Shown here: positions 36,450 to 44,587 of the stretch, one piece after another | Layout: each line of letters begins with the position of its first letter | Position numbering within the stretch: position 1 is the stretch's first letter | Source: Paenibacillus sp. HGH0039 | Lineage (GTDB): Bacteria > Bacillota > Bacilli > Paenibacillales > NBRC-103111 | Assembly (NCBI RefSeq): GCF_000411255.1 | Contig: NZ_KE150412.1 | Location: forward strand, 1,285,817 to 1,349,816 | Length of the DNA stretch: 64,000 nucleotides | Reading direction: 5' to 3' | Notes under the pieces: model-generated | Told to the model about the DNA's origin: nothing | The model's input: only the letters and a program-made list of their open reading frames with translations | Databases searched by the model: none | Translations under genes and position numbers: made by a program

Positions 36450-37886
36450 TTATACATATTGAAGCTCCATCCGGATCGGTAAATGATCGCTGATGGCATA
36501 ATGGTACACATAATGGGCTTCAAACAAGGAAGACGGCGGTCCCGCCAGCTTAGGCGCGGCATTAAGCATATCGGTAACCGCTTTCGATTTGCGTTGCTTC
36601 GCATTTTGCCGGTCCCACCAGTTGTTGTAAATCGTTTGGGCCAGACTTCCCAGTTCGGGGGAATAGGAAGCAGTCGTTGTAGACCGCGTCTCCATAATGG
36701 GAGTACCGCCGGGCTGAACGCCGATTTGTACGCTTTTAGGGATCATGGCATCCATCAGATTGACCACAAAGGCCGCCGAAGGATCGGCTTTGGGGGCTTT
36801 TACGAAAAATTTATCGTACTCGCTGGACAGCACACTTTCGATATTCGTGGGACTTGCAACGGTGGTGGAGGGATTCACAAGGATTGAAGTGAGACTCGTT
36901 TTGCTGTTCCACAGCCTTTTTCCGTAATTGAGTACGGTTGACAAGGCCGGATCGCTGGCGGGTTTGGGGAAATCGGGGCCGGTAATGCGCTGAAAAGGAT
37001 GCGCATAGATGTAGGCGTTCTGGGCATCGCGTACATATTGGAGTCTGCCGAGGCTCATGTCAAAATAATTGAGCGCCCATTGTTTGGCCGCGTCCGTCGC
37101 GTTCACGTTAAAATCGCCCATAATGACGCCGACAGCCGCATTCTCGACGGTAGGATTCAATTGGTTGCTGGCGATAATCGGCAGGCTGTCTCCGGGTCCG
37201 GGTGCATGGTAAAGAACGAGGGTGAGGTCGACATTCGTTCCGCTCGTCAGGGCGCGCAGTACGAAAGGCGGGCGGGAACCGCGAAGCGGGAACGCTTCCG
37301 GCGATTCGGCCAGGAGCAGATCGACGATGTCCTTTTTCTGGGCGTCGGTCAAGGCAATCGTGGGGGCTTTCTTCGTCAAATCCAGCAGTTTGTAATTTTT
37401 TAGCATCAGCTCGAACTTTTTGTAAGGAATCATAAAGGCCGCATCGAGCCATCCGTTCTTGAACAGGCTTTTCCAAAACAACTCCTGATCGCTTTTGCTC
37501 ACTTTGTACGTTTTGAAATACGTGTCGAACATGGTCTCGCCGACGACGTTCCATAGCAGGCTTGCCTGCCTGCTGAACAGGCCGCTTTTCCATAGAAACA
37601 CATACTGCTCATTGGGGCGCGCCGGCGTCATTTCACTCGCTTCTCCGGTCCAGGTGATGCCGCTGCCCTTGCCGTTGTTCTTTTTCTTCTCCAGGTTGTT
37701 GAGGCAGGTGACGAGCGTGTCCTTGATTTCGTTGCCGAGCCAGCCGACCAGCTCCATAATTCCGACGACATCCGATTCGGTCATTTGAATGACCCGGGCG
37801 ACGTACTCGACAAACGACGTGTCGTTCATCTTGTCCTCCCCGAATTTTTCAATGTTCCACGATAAAAGCTTGAGTGAACCTGACAC
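36450..37886 (-). CDS. Endonuclease/exonuclease/phosphatase-fold enzyme, first gene of the DUF6603 operon
   Basis: A 478-residue enzyme of the DNase I/exonuclease III/sphingomyelinase fold. GTG start at 37886 follows ACGGGAGGCATGAGCA. Catalytic motifs are intact: SWNIEKFG (residues 9-16), DVVGIMEL with the metal-binding Glu, LVLYHAPG with His, IMGDFNVNA with Asp and Asn, and a C-terminal YAISDHLPIRME with Asp-His. A long insert between GIMEL and the His motif is larger than in DNase I. There is no signal peptide. It heads the operon, 63 nt before the DUF6603 gene. Nuclease or phosphodiesterase activity is likely; DNA, RNA, lipid or nucleotide substrate cannot be told. Confidence 0.85.
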   Translation of the reverse strand: MSGSLKLLSWNIEKFGEDKMNDTSFVEYVARVIQMTESDVVGIMELVGWLGNEIKDTLVTCLNNLEKKKNNGKGSGITWTGEASEMTPARPNEQYVFLWKSGLFSRQASLLWNVVGETMFDTYFKTYKVSKSDQELFWKSLFKNGWLDAAFMIPYKKFELMLKNYKLLDLTKKAPTIALTDAQKKDIVDLLLAESPEAFPLRGSRPPFVLRALTSGTNVDLTLVLYHAPGPGDSLPIIASNQLNPTVENAAVGVIMGDFNVNATDAAKQWALNYFDMSLGRLQYVRDAQNAYIYAHPFQRITGPDFPKPASDPALSTVLNYGKRLWNSKTSLTSILVNPSTTVASPTNIESVLSSEYDKFFVKAPKADPSAAFVVNLMDAMIPKSVQIGVQPGGTPIMETRSTTTASYSPELGSLAQTIYNNWWDRQNAKQRKSKAVTDMLNAAPKLAGPPSSLFEAHYVYHYAISDHLPIRMELQYV

Positions 37887-38057
37887 TGCTCATGCCTCCC
37901 GTCTTGAATCCCGTTTCAAAATAGAAACAAGGAATTGGATCACTTATACTTTTCTACTATAATTACCATTTCCCTCCTGTAAGAGAGCTGAAATTTGTGG
38001 AATGGTTATGGGGACCAAGATTACTTTTGTGCACGAATTACCTGACTCAAGAACAAG

Positions 38058-38091
38058 GAAAAACCCCTGACACCAACTGTCAAGGGTTTTA
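38058..38091 (-). terminator. Terminator after the DUF2569 gene
   Basis: AAAACCCTTGACA pairs with TGTCAGGGGTTTTT on the minus strand with one wobble and a short loop, followed by a T-run. It insulates the DUF2569 gene from the operon starting at 37886. Confidence 0.8.
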
Positions 38092-38129
38092 GTTAAGGTA
38101 GGACAAATCTTGGGTAAACACGTTAGACC

Positions 38130-38648
38130 TTAAGCGGTATACGTATTTCTCACACGCTCCGATTTAATAAAATACAAAGTCCATATCACACAGGTAATCC
38201 CAGTCTTTATTAAATCTCTCAAAGCCCCGTCCATAAAATCGGGAGCCGCTTCGGAGACGAATGAGTAAGCGAGATAAGCAAGGCCCGAAAGCGCCAGGCT
38301 CACCAGCAAAAAAATGATGGACATCGTTTTGAAAAGCCGCTTCCGTTTGTAACATAAATAGCCCAGAACGACCGGAACTACCGCGTAAAACAGATGCGAA
38401 ACCGTCTCCACCAAGATGGCCGTCCCCAGTGCGGGATAATCGCTGAAATAAGCGGCCGCTTCGCCCGACTCGTACATAGGCCAGAGGTAATCGACTAAGC
38501 TGTAGACGGCGGAAATAAACGTAAGAATTAACCCGATCGAAAACACAATCAACCAGCCGCCAAATCCCGATATCCCCGCTCCCCCATAATCGCCCTCATA
38601 AACCTCTCTTTCATTGTTGACTTTTAATTCTCTGACATAAGGCTCCAT
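38130..38648 (-). CDS. DUF2569 family membrane protein
   Basis: A 172-residue membrane protein. After a soluble N-terminus the typical signature GISGFGGWLIVFSIGLILTF opens the first of four transmembrane helices; others are AILVETVSHLFYAVVPVVLG, TMSIIFLLVSLALSGLAYLA and IKTGITCVIWTLYFIKSERV. DUF2569 has unknown function. A terminator follows, so the gene is monocistronic; upstream there are 156 nt to the sigK stop. Confidence 0.8.
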   Translation of the reverse strand: MEPYVRELKVNNEREVYEGDYGGAGISGFGGWLIVFSIGLILTFISAVYSLVDYLWPMYESGEAAAYFSDYPALGTAILVETVSHLFYAVVPVVLGYLCYKRKRLFKTMSIIFLLVSLALSGLAYLAYSFVSEAAPDFMDGALRDLIKTGITCVIWTLYFIKSERVRNTYTA

Positions 38649-38754
38649 ATTTCGATCCGCTCTTTTCCTGAAATTTGCTTACCCGTTCATTCAAGCATAT
38701 TTTGCGTTCCTTGAGTACGGGCCTATTTTGTCGAAAAGGATAAAGAAATCGAAA

Positions 38755-38789
38755 TAAAAAAACCCTCATATTGAGGGGGGAATTTTTTT
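38755..38789 (-). terminator. Terminator after sigK
   Basis: CCCCTCA and TGAGGG pair around ATA, with T-runs on both sides (A7 and T7). It is 16 nt past the sigK stop codon on the minus strand. Confidence 0.85.
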
Positions 38790-38804
38790 GAGGATAAGTT
38801 CCTG

Positions 38805-39506
38805 CTACCGCTTCGCTTTGTAAAACTCATGATACAGCTTCATCAGCGCACGCTTCTCGATGCGTGACACGTAGCTCCGTGATATGCCCAATTCCTTCGC
38901 GATTTCGCGCTGGGTCCGCTCTTCACCGCCGTGCTCCAGCCCGAAACGTCCGACCACCACTTCTTTTTCACGTTCGTCCAAAATATCGAGGTTGCGGTAA
39001 ATCTTGCTTTTCTCGATCTTCAGCTGCACCTTGTCGACGACGTCGTCCGCTTCCGTACCGAGGATATCGATCAATGTGATTTCGTTGCCCTCTTTGTCGG
39101 TTCCTATCGGATCGTGTAGAGAAACGTCTTTCCGGGTCTTTTTCAGAGAACGAAGGTGCATCAGGATTTCATTCTCTATACAGCGCGCCGCGAAAGTCGC
39201 CAGCTTGGTCCCTTTGGTCGGAGAAAAGCTTTCGATCGCTTTGATGAGGCCGATCGTTCCGATCGAAATGAGGTCTTCCAGATCCTCGCCGGTGTTGTCA
39301 AACTTCTTGACGATATGTGCAACAAGCCGAAGATTATGTTCGATGAGCAAATTGCGGGCATGGGCATCGCCTTCCGCCATTTTTTGCAGATACTTGCTTT
39401 CTTCCGCCTCGGTGAGGGGCTGCGGGAACGCGTTGTTTTTGACATACGATACCAGCAGTGTCAGTTCTTTGATAAAAAAGGCAATGGCGCTAAACAATCC
39501 TGGCAA
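38805..39506 (-). CDS. sigK: RNA polymerase sporulation sigma factor SigK precursor
   Basis: The late mother-cell sporulation sigma factor, 233 residues, driving spore coat and germination genes. The frame is open upstream, but TTG at 39506 lies 7 nt after GCAGGAGGT and gives the family start ([19 protein letters not shown]), a 20-residue pro-sequence removed by SpoIVFB before [11 protein letters not shown]. Region 2 ([37 protein letters not shown]) and the region 4 helix-turn-helix ([20 protein letters not shown]) are intact. The gene is continuous, so there is no skin-type prophage interruption. A terminator follows. Very sure. Confidence 0.96.
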   Translation of the reverse strand: MPGLFSAIAFFIKELTLLVSYVKNNAFPQPLTEAEESKYLQKMAEGDAHARNLLIEHNLRLVAHIVKKFDNTGEDLEDLISIGTIGLIKAIESFSPTKGTKLATFAARCIENEILMHLRSLKKTRKDVSLHDPIGTDKEGNEITLIDILGTEADDVVDKVQLKIEKSKIYRNLDILDEREKEVVVGRFGLEHGGEERTQREIAKELGISRSYVSRIEKRALMKLYHEFYKAKR

Positions 39507-39866
39507 AGAGGACACCTCCTGCTCCAATTCCCGTACCAACCATGGATTAACGGCTGCGGTCTTCTCATTGTATGAGGGCAGGTGCCTAATTGTGCCTGTA
39601 CGGGCGGATTTGGTGGGGGGATTCAAGGAATGAACAGCGATGAACTATTCAAAGTGAATTCGTTCCCTTCCTTGTCTATTGGAAGGAGTTGTCCGGGAAT
39701 CCGCTGGATTGAGCATAGATGTATCAGGTTCTCGATACTTATGCACAGATTACAGTTAGTTGGAAGCTCGTTTCTTCACTTTTATTCGACAAAATCCCCC
39801 CATTTCCCACACTGGAAAAATATGCTTAAATGAGGGTTGTACCTATATTTAGAATGGAGATAGAAG
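39507..39866. other. Gene-free divergent region between sigK and the 39867 stalk-protein gene
   Basis: No supportable gene. It must contain the sigK promoter on the minus strand and that of the plus-strand stalk protein. I could not place either with confidence. Confidence 0.5.
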
Positions 39867-40469
39867 ATGAAAAAGAAAATTATCATGCTTGTCGCTGCGT
39901 TTAGTGTGTTCGCAGGGGTCGTATCTGCTTCAAGCATTAATGGAGTTTACAAAGGAAATGCCATCGTCAAGGTCACGGTTAACGGCAATGAGGTCAAAAG
40001 CGAAGTACCTGGTATCAATTTGGACGGGACCACCATGCTTCCTGTGAGAGCTGTTTCTGAGGCGCTGGGAGCAGAAGTGAAGTGGGATCAGAATACTTAT
40101 ACCGCGGAAATAGAATCATCGCCGACTTTTAAAAGCCTGGATGAGATAGCGAGGCATTTAAAGAACTACAATATTCATTCGGTTGATTACCATACGGATG
40201 GATCCGGCCACACGGAATTCATTGCTATTTATGAGGGTGTATTCTTTATGGGGAATGAAAATGAATATAATGAGGCAGTCAAAGAAATAGCAAAGCAAGC
40301 AATCACTCTGGGAACTACTGATTTTATTTTCGCCGATATGCTTAATCAATCCATAGCAGGAACTACAGAAAATGCCCGTGCTTTTTATAACGGTAAACTA
40401 ACGGAAACTCAATTTCTTGATACCCTGATTAGGGAGGATATAGAAGAAGAGAGCGAGCTAGATTCATAA
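39867..40469 (+). CDS. Secreted copper-amine-oxidase-type stalk domain protein
   Basis: A 200-residue secreted protein. The start ATG follows AATGGAGATAGAAG. Residues 1-22 are a signal peptide (KKKIIMLVAAFSVFAGVVSA). The stalk domain spans about 33-80: VKVTVNGNEVKSEVPGINLD, then GTTMLPVRAVSEALGAEVKW, then YTAEIES. The C-terminal half is helical and acidic (EDIEEESELDS at the end) with no family match. It is the second of three stalk-domain proteins in the window and the codon use is AT-richer than average. A terminator follows directly. Confidence 0.85.
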   Translation: MKKKIIMLVAAFSVFAGVVSASSINGVYKGNAIVKVTVNGNEVKSEVPGINLDGTTMLPVRAVSEALGAEVKWDQNTYTAEIESSPTFKSLDEIARHLKNYNIHSVDYHTDGSGHTEFIAIYEGVFFMGNENEYNEAVKEIAKQAITLGTTDFIFADMLNQSIAGTTENARAFYNGKLTETQFLDTLIREDIEEESELDS

Positions 40470-40480
40470 TAGAAAGCATT

Positions 40481-40513
40481 AAAAAAAGGGCCCTCAATTG
40501 AGGACCCTTTCTT
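40481..40513. terminator. Bidirectional terminator after the 39867 gene
   Basis: AAAGGGCCCTCA pairs with TGAGGACCCTTT (one mismatch pair) around ATT. It terminates the stalk-protein gene and also faces the minus-strand excalibur remnant. Confidence 0.8.
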
Positions 40514-40606
40514 CTATTTCTGACAAGCGATTCCGTCACCATCACGATCTAACTTCGAGCTGTGACCCGGCTCTCGCTTTGAACGATTTTCTTTAAACAG
40601 ATTCAC
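40514..40606 (-). pseudogene. Excalibur calcium-binding domain remnant
   Basis: A 30-codon minus-strand frame ends PGHSSKLDRDGDGIACQK then stop. DxDxDG-I-A-C is the hallmark of the excalibur extracellular Ca-binding domain. The N-terminal half of the domain and any signal peptide are absent. The open frame begins inside the end of the SRPBCC gene (possible GTG at 40606), with no ribosome binding site, so it is most likely the tail of a decayed gene. Confidence 0.7.
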
Positions 40607-41018
40607 TATACTTTTTAAAATTATCTAAAATCGCCTGCCATCCTGCTTTCTGCATCTCAACGGAATTGGCGGCTTCCGCTTCAAAAGCTTCAATTACCTT
40701 CGTGTTGTTTTCTTGATCAATAAACGTGATCGTAACCTTTCTTCCATCTCCAAGAGTGTAAGAAATCAATTCATTTATTCTGACTTCATCATATTCTCCA
40801 CCGAATTCAAATCCAAAACTTCCATCTTTCGCTTCCATTCTTGTGAGAAATTTTCCGCCAGCCCTTAAATCATTTTCGGCTTTCGGGGCATGCCAGTCAT
40901 CAGAAGCAAAAGACCATTTCGTTATATGCTGTGGTTCTGTCCAATATTCCCACACTTTTTCAACGGGAGCATGAACGGTAGCTTCTACCGTTATTGTTAC
41001 TTTATCGCCGGTTTCCAT
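40593..41018 (-). CDS. SRPBCC (AHSA1-type) family protein
   Basis: A 141-residue START/Bet v1-fold protein of the AHSA1 group. Signature segments are TITVEATVHAPVEKVWEYWT, ITKWSFASDDWHAP, DLRAGGKFLTRMEAKDG and the C-terminal EMQKAGWQAILDNFKKYSE. Such proteins bind hydrophobic ligands; the role here is unknown. It is cytosolic. The 3' end overlaps the excalibur remnant by a few codons. Confidence 0.88.
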   Translation of the reverse strand: METGDKVTITVEATVHAPVEKVWEYWTEPQHITKWSFASDDWHAPKAENDLRAGGKFLTRMEAKDGSFGFEFGGEYDEVRINELISYTLGDGRKVTITFIDQENNTKVIEAFEAEAANSVEMQKAGWQAILDNFKKYSESV

Positions 41019-41172
41019 TCTAATTATCGCCCCACTCTATTAGATTTGTACTATCGATAATTATACCACTGTGCAAATGGGAAACGATAGTTCAAAAAAC
41101 ACCCAATATTACCGATCATTCATACGAAAAACAGATTAAAAACTCCTTCTATAAAAGAGAGAACTCCCGCCC

Positions 41173-41865
41173 TCATCCCTTCGACGTTTTCGGAGTCGGT
41201 TTCGGCGTGGAAGGCGGCGAAGGTGTAGACGGTTTAGCCGCCGGCGTCGGGGTCGGCTTGGCGGTGGCGGTCTCCGGCTTGGATGTCGGCTTCGGCGTCG
41301 GTTTCTGTGTTGCCGCGGGTTTCGGAGAAGCGGAAACCCCAGGCTTAGGCGATGGAGTTGCGGTCGGCTTGGGCGACAGCGTGGTTCCCGGTTTTGCCGT
41401 TGGCGACGCCGTCGGTTTTGACGTGTTCGTTGCCGCGGGTTTAACCGTCGGGGAAGCGGACGGTGAAGGCGATACTTTTGCCGTCGGCTTGGGTGTCAAG
41501 GTTGGTCTCGGCGTTACGGTCGGCTTAGCCGACTTATACGGTACGATGACCGTGGTGTCCGTATCGGCATCTTCTTCCCGGTTTTCGTCGGCAGATGCCC
41601 CGCCCTGCTGCGTCCCCTGCTCAGGTGCGACAACGGAGGTCTGGTCCGCAGACGGCGCTTTGGCACCGGCAGGCGTTGACACCGGCACGTTCAGAGGCTT
41701 CTCGGGTCCCGCATTTACCGCGCCCACAATCATCAGCACGAAACAGGCCCCGGACCCCATAAAAATCTTTTTGGCTTTTCCGTTTTTCCGGATAACGGCG
41801 ACAACGGCCCATACGAACAAAACGACACAACCGAGCAAACTTAACATGCCAATCGAATTCCACAT
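41173..41865 (-). CDS. Membrane-anchored Pro/Thr/Lys/Ser-rich protein
   Basis: A 230-residue protein starting at ATG 41865 (MWNSIGMLSLL), downstream of CGGGAGGCTG; the 12-nt gap is long and TTG at 41895 is an alternative start. Two transmembrane helices (SLLGCVVLFVWAVVAVI and MGSGACFVLMIVGAVNA) are followed by an acidic linker and a 120-residue low-complexity tail of K-P-T-x units (PKPTPKPTSKPETATAKPTP). Such tails span or bind the cell wall. No further domain exists. The repeat makes the antisense strand open too. Confidence 0.75.
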   Translation of the reverse strand: MWNSIGMLSLLGCVVLFVWAVVAVIRKNGKAKKIFMGSGACFVLMIVGAVNAGPEKPLNVPVSTPAGAKAPSADQTSVVAPEQGTQQGGASADENREEDADTDTTVIVPYKSAKPTVTPRPTLTPKPTAKVSPSPSASPTVKPAATNTSKPTASPTAKPGTTLSPKPTATPSPKPGVSASPKPAATQKPTPKPTSKPETATAKPTPTPAAKPSTPSPPSTPKPTPKTSKG

Positions 41866-41975
41866 AAAAACATACAGCCTCCCGTGTAGTTTCAAGACTT
41901 CTAGTATAGCAGAATCCGGTTCAAGTTAGAGGAAAATTTTGCACGTTTGCCCTATTCTTTTCGCACGCCGGAAAA

Positions 41976-42008
41976 TGAAAAAAGAAGCCGCTGAGGGCTT
42001 CTTTTTTC
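41976..42008. terminator. Bidirectional terminator
   Basis: AAAAAAGAAGCC and its complement form a 12-bp stem around GCTGAG. It separates the immunity array from the Pro-rich protein gene. Confidence 0.8.
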
Positions 42009-42126
42009 AGCTTATCGCTTCGATGGATATCGGTGCGACGCTCCAAGTTCTCCCGAAGCCGCTTACTTATAATGTGTGGTGTCATATTTATTGAGAAATT
42101 AGGGCCCCCTTAATTTTAGATAAGTA

Positions 42127-42477
42127 TTAATCCAATTCTGCTCTTGAAAATAAATCCTTTATTACAGCCTCATCTTCACAGGCTTTTTTAAAGTCTACAA
42201 TAAATTCTTTTAAGCTTTCAGGATTTGAAGAATAGGCACAAAACATTCCCGCTTCAGGATCAAATCCGATATCTTCTGCCAGATGCGGTTTTCTTTCATC
42301 TAAAAAAACTTGTGCTAAAGATCCCCAATCATAACCATTTCCCTCAAAGCCTTCATCTTCTCTTGTTTCAAAAATTTCCGGTTTATAACTTCCTGCGTTC
42401 AAACATACAGAAAAGCTACTTTCATGGGTTACCCAGAAGAAGGGTTTAATAGTTTCTTCAAAATTATTAGTGTCCAT
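42127..42477 (-). CDS. Immunity protein 51 (Imm51) family
   Basis: A 116-residue polymorphic-toxin immunity protein of the Imm51 family, cytosolic, expected to neutralise a specific toxin domain. The signature is visible: KPFFWVTHESSFSVCLNAG, GFEGNGYDWGSLAQVFLDE, FDPEAGMFCAYSSNPESL and DEAVIKDLFSRAELD. It is AT-rich relative to the window. The start overlaps the end of the 115-residue gene by 11 nt, with its ribosome binding site (CAAGGAGTTAGAACAAT) inside that gene, so the two are translationally linked. No toxin gene is present nearby. Confidence 0.88.
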   Translation of the reverse strand: MDTNNFEETIKPFFWVTHESSFSVCLNAGSYKPEIFETREDEGFEGNGYDWGSLAQVFLDERKPHLAEDIGFDPEAGMFCAYSSNPESLKEFIVDFKKACEDEAVIKDLFSRAELD

Positions 42478-42537
42478 ATTGTTCTAACTCCTTGAAAAGT
42501 TCATCGCCATTTTCTTTTATACCCTCTCTATATTTAG
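42467..42537. repeat. Junction repeat, copy A
   Basis: Seventy-one bases covering the end of the 115-residue gene and the start codon of Imm51. A diverged 56-base copy lies at 43501-43556. Copy A contains the AAGGAG ribosome binding site. Confidence 0.75.
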
Positions 42538-42814
42538 CAGGTATTTTGCTTTCACAACGTGCAAACCAATCATTAAAAACCTGTTTCCATTCTTGTATTT
42601 TTCTTTTTTCTAACAACAAATTAGCATCTGTCGTATATTTATGTGAAATCATTAACAATAAATCGATATTTGCCAGAAGTGGTTGAGCCATATTATCATT
42701 TTTTTTCATCCAATCAGTTACGCTCTCAATTGTCGAAATAGAAAACTTAATATAATCTACTCCAACATATTGTGCCAATTCATTTCCTTCCGGTGCCGTA
42801 CTGAATATTTTCAT
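42467..42814 (-). CDS. Small hypothetical protein in immunity array
   Basis: A 115-residue protein. The frame extends further upstream, but ATG at 42814 follows TAGGAAGTGTTTTAAA and starts MKIFSTAPEGNELAQYVGVD. It is mostly helical with a Lys/Glu-rich C-terminus (REGIKENGDELFKELEQ). I do not recognise a family; a role as immunity protein is suggested by overlap with the Imm51 gene. Its last 70 bp are partly repeated in front of the 43511 gene. Confidence 0.65.
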   Translation of the reverse strand: MKIFSTAPEGNELAQYVGVDYIKFSISTIESVTDWMKKNDNMAQPLLANIDLLLMISHKYTTDANLLLEKRKIQEWKQVFNDWFARCESKIPAKYREGIKENGDELFKELEQYGH

Positions 42815-42917
42815 TTTAAAACACTTCCTCATAGGAGTTGAAAAACTGAGCGTCTCTTTTAAATCCCTTGTTGTAACGCGGTTTTTAGTGGTTTTCCGAG
42901 CATTCAGCAAACCCTGA

Positions 42918-43511
42918 TTAACTCTTGATTTTATTAATGATATCCTGATAGTATTGTTTACCGTATTCATTGTTAGACTCTTCTACTTTTTTATTAAAAT
43001 ATTCTATAGCCTCATTTTTATATGGTTCCGGAATTTTTTCTAAATACAAATCCATTATAGTTTCAAAAGAACTTTCGGCTACTTTTTTGGGTGACATTTT
43101 TTTAATATTCATAAAATATGCCCATTTTTTATCGTAATTTTCAAAATGCTTCAATCTAGACAGGAATATTGCGACATAAGGTCCTATCTTACTTTTGTCA
43201 CAATTTTCCAGCATGAATTCGTAAATTTCCTTAGTTTCCGGAAGATCATATCTCTGAATCATATTCCCAATTGCTGAAACAAGCAGAACTACAAGTTTAG
43301 TATTATCCTTATGCTTATTATAGATATCAAGAAGGGTTTTAGAAAACTTCGGATCATTAAATAAATCTTGATAATAAATTGAAACCTCTAACCTGGGCGT
43401 TTTCTCAAACTCTTTTACAGCAAGAAACAGCTCTTCATCACTCAATTTATGCCAATCAGACAGTTTCTCTTTTAATAGGCTGATATTTTCAATATTTTTT
43501 TTAGTGTCCAT
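42918..43511 (-). CDS. Hypothetical helical-repeat protein in immunity array
   Basis: A 197-residue all-helical AT-rich protein with HEAT-like pairs (LVVLLVSAIGNMIQRYDLPE, PYVAIFLSRLKHFENYDKKW). I cannot assign it. Immunity function is inferred from its place in the array and its MDTKK start, which copies the MDTNN start of the Imm51 gene through a duplicated junction. Its ribosome binding site is weak because the duplicated junction has lost the AAGGAG segment. Between it and the next gene, 43557-43657 is very AT-rich and empty. Confidence 0.65.
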   Translation of the reverse strand: MDTKKNIENISLLKEKLSDWHKLSDEELFLAVKEFEKTPRLEVSIYYQDLFNDPKFSKTLLDIYNKHKDNTKLVVLLVSAIGNMIQRYDLPETKEIYEFMLENCDKSKIGPYVAIFLSRLKHFENYDKKWAYFMNIKKMSPKKVAESSFETIMDLYLEKIPEPYKNEAIEYFNKKVEESNNEYGKQYYQDIINKIKS

Positions 43512-43556
43512 ATAGTTCTATCATCACCATTTTCCTTTATACCACTTTATATTTAG
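43501..43556. repeat. Junction repeat, copy B
   Basis: A diverged copy of 42467-42537 carrying a 15-base deletion that removes the ribosome binding site. It shows that the upstream side of the 43511 gene once held the 3' end of a relative of the 115-residue gene. Confidence 0.7.
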
Positions 43557-43657
43557 TTATGAATATTTATATATTTATCATCAATATTGAAAAATGATTT
43601 TCTGAAATTTTGAAAAAATTCGCATTAATTCTGACAACACACATTATTAAACAAGCG

Positions 43658-44587
43658 TTAAGCACGCTGCAAGTCAAGCAGCTTCCGCGCCGTCTTCTCG
43701 ATCTTCCCGCGCATCGCCAGCTTCTCCCGCCACGGTTCCGGTATGCCGTCATAGCCGTAATAAGCCCCGGCAATCTGCCCGTAAACGGCTCCCGTCGTGT
43801 CGGCGTCGTCGCCCAGATTGACGGCCAGCAGCGCCCCGTCCTCGAAGTTTGAGGACTTGTCGAAAGCCCACAATGCGGCTTCCAGCGACTGGACGACATA
43901 GCCGGAGCCTTTAATCGCCGGAGGCTCCTTGCGTCGGTAAGAACCCGCAAGGATCTCGGCGAGGCCGTCGGACAGCTCCAGCCCCGCCGCCCCCATCCAT
44001 TCGCGGTAAGCATCCGGCGCAAGAAGCTCCGCCTTACTCCAGCCGCGCAGGCCCGCGAGGAGATAGCAGGCGAGCAGCCCGCAGGCCTGCAGGCACTCCG
44101 CCGTGCCGTGCGTCGTGCGGGAGCTCTGCACCGCGAAGCGGACGGCCGCCGCCGGATCGGCGGCATAGAACATCGGCACGGGAGCCAGCCTCATGATGGA
44201 GCCGTTGCCCGCGGAATACGGGTCGTTCGAGCCGCTGAAAGGCTCTCCGGTACGCTCGAAGAGCAGCAGCGCTTCCCGCGTCGCGTTTCCGATGTCGAAG
44301 CACGTGCCCGTGCTGCTCATATACCCCTCTCTGAACCAGCTTACGTAGCGGCTCATCTGATCGGCGGGATCGAAGCCGTCCGTTTCCAGCAGGCTTTCGG
44401 CCAGACAAAGCGCCATCGACGTATCGTCGGTCCACTGGCCAGGCCGAAGACCAAAAACACCGCCGCCGACCATATCGCGAAGGGGTTCGAACGTTCCCGG
44501 TCTGCTGAATTCCACCGCCGTCCCCAGCGCATCGCCCGCGGCGAGACCTGCCAGACAGCCATGAAAACGGTCCAGGGTAAATTCCAT
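43658..44587 (-). CDS. ADP-ribosylglycohydrolase family protein
   Basis: A 309-residue cytosolic hydrolase that removes ADP-ribose from proteins or related adducts (DraG/ARH3-type fold, two Mg ions). Metal-site motifs are visible: FHGCLAGLAAGDALGTAVEF, PGQWTDDTSMALCLAES and the C-terminal NLGDDADTTGAVYGQIAGA. The start follows GGGAGGCTGAAACGTT. The length is normal. It stands beside the immunity array, which raises the option that it counters an ADP-ribosylating toxin, but this is only context. Confidence 0.92.
   Translation of the reverse strand: MEFTLDRFHGCLAGLAAGDALGTAVEFSRPGTFEPLRDMVGGGVFGLRPGQWTDDTSMALCLAESLLETDGFDPADQMSRYVSWFREGYMSSTGTCFDIGNATREALLLFERTGEPFSGSNDPYSAGNGSIMRLAPVPMFYAADPAAAVRFAVQSSRTTHGTAECLQACGLLACYLLAGLRGWSKAELLAPDAYREWMGAAGLELSDGLAEILAGSYRRKEPPAIKGSGYVVQSLEAALWAFDKSSNFEDGALLAVNLGDDADTTGAVYGQIAGAYYGYDGIPEPWREKLAMRGKIEKTARKLLDLQRA

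Noticed and set aside
41207-41929. A 240-codon Gly/Val-rich plus-strand frame
   Set aside because: It is the antisense of the K-P-T repeat tail; periodic codons leave both strands open.
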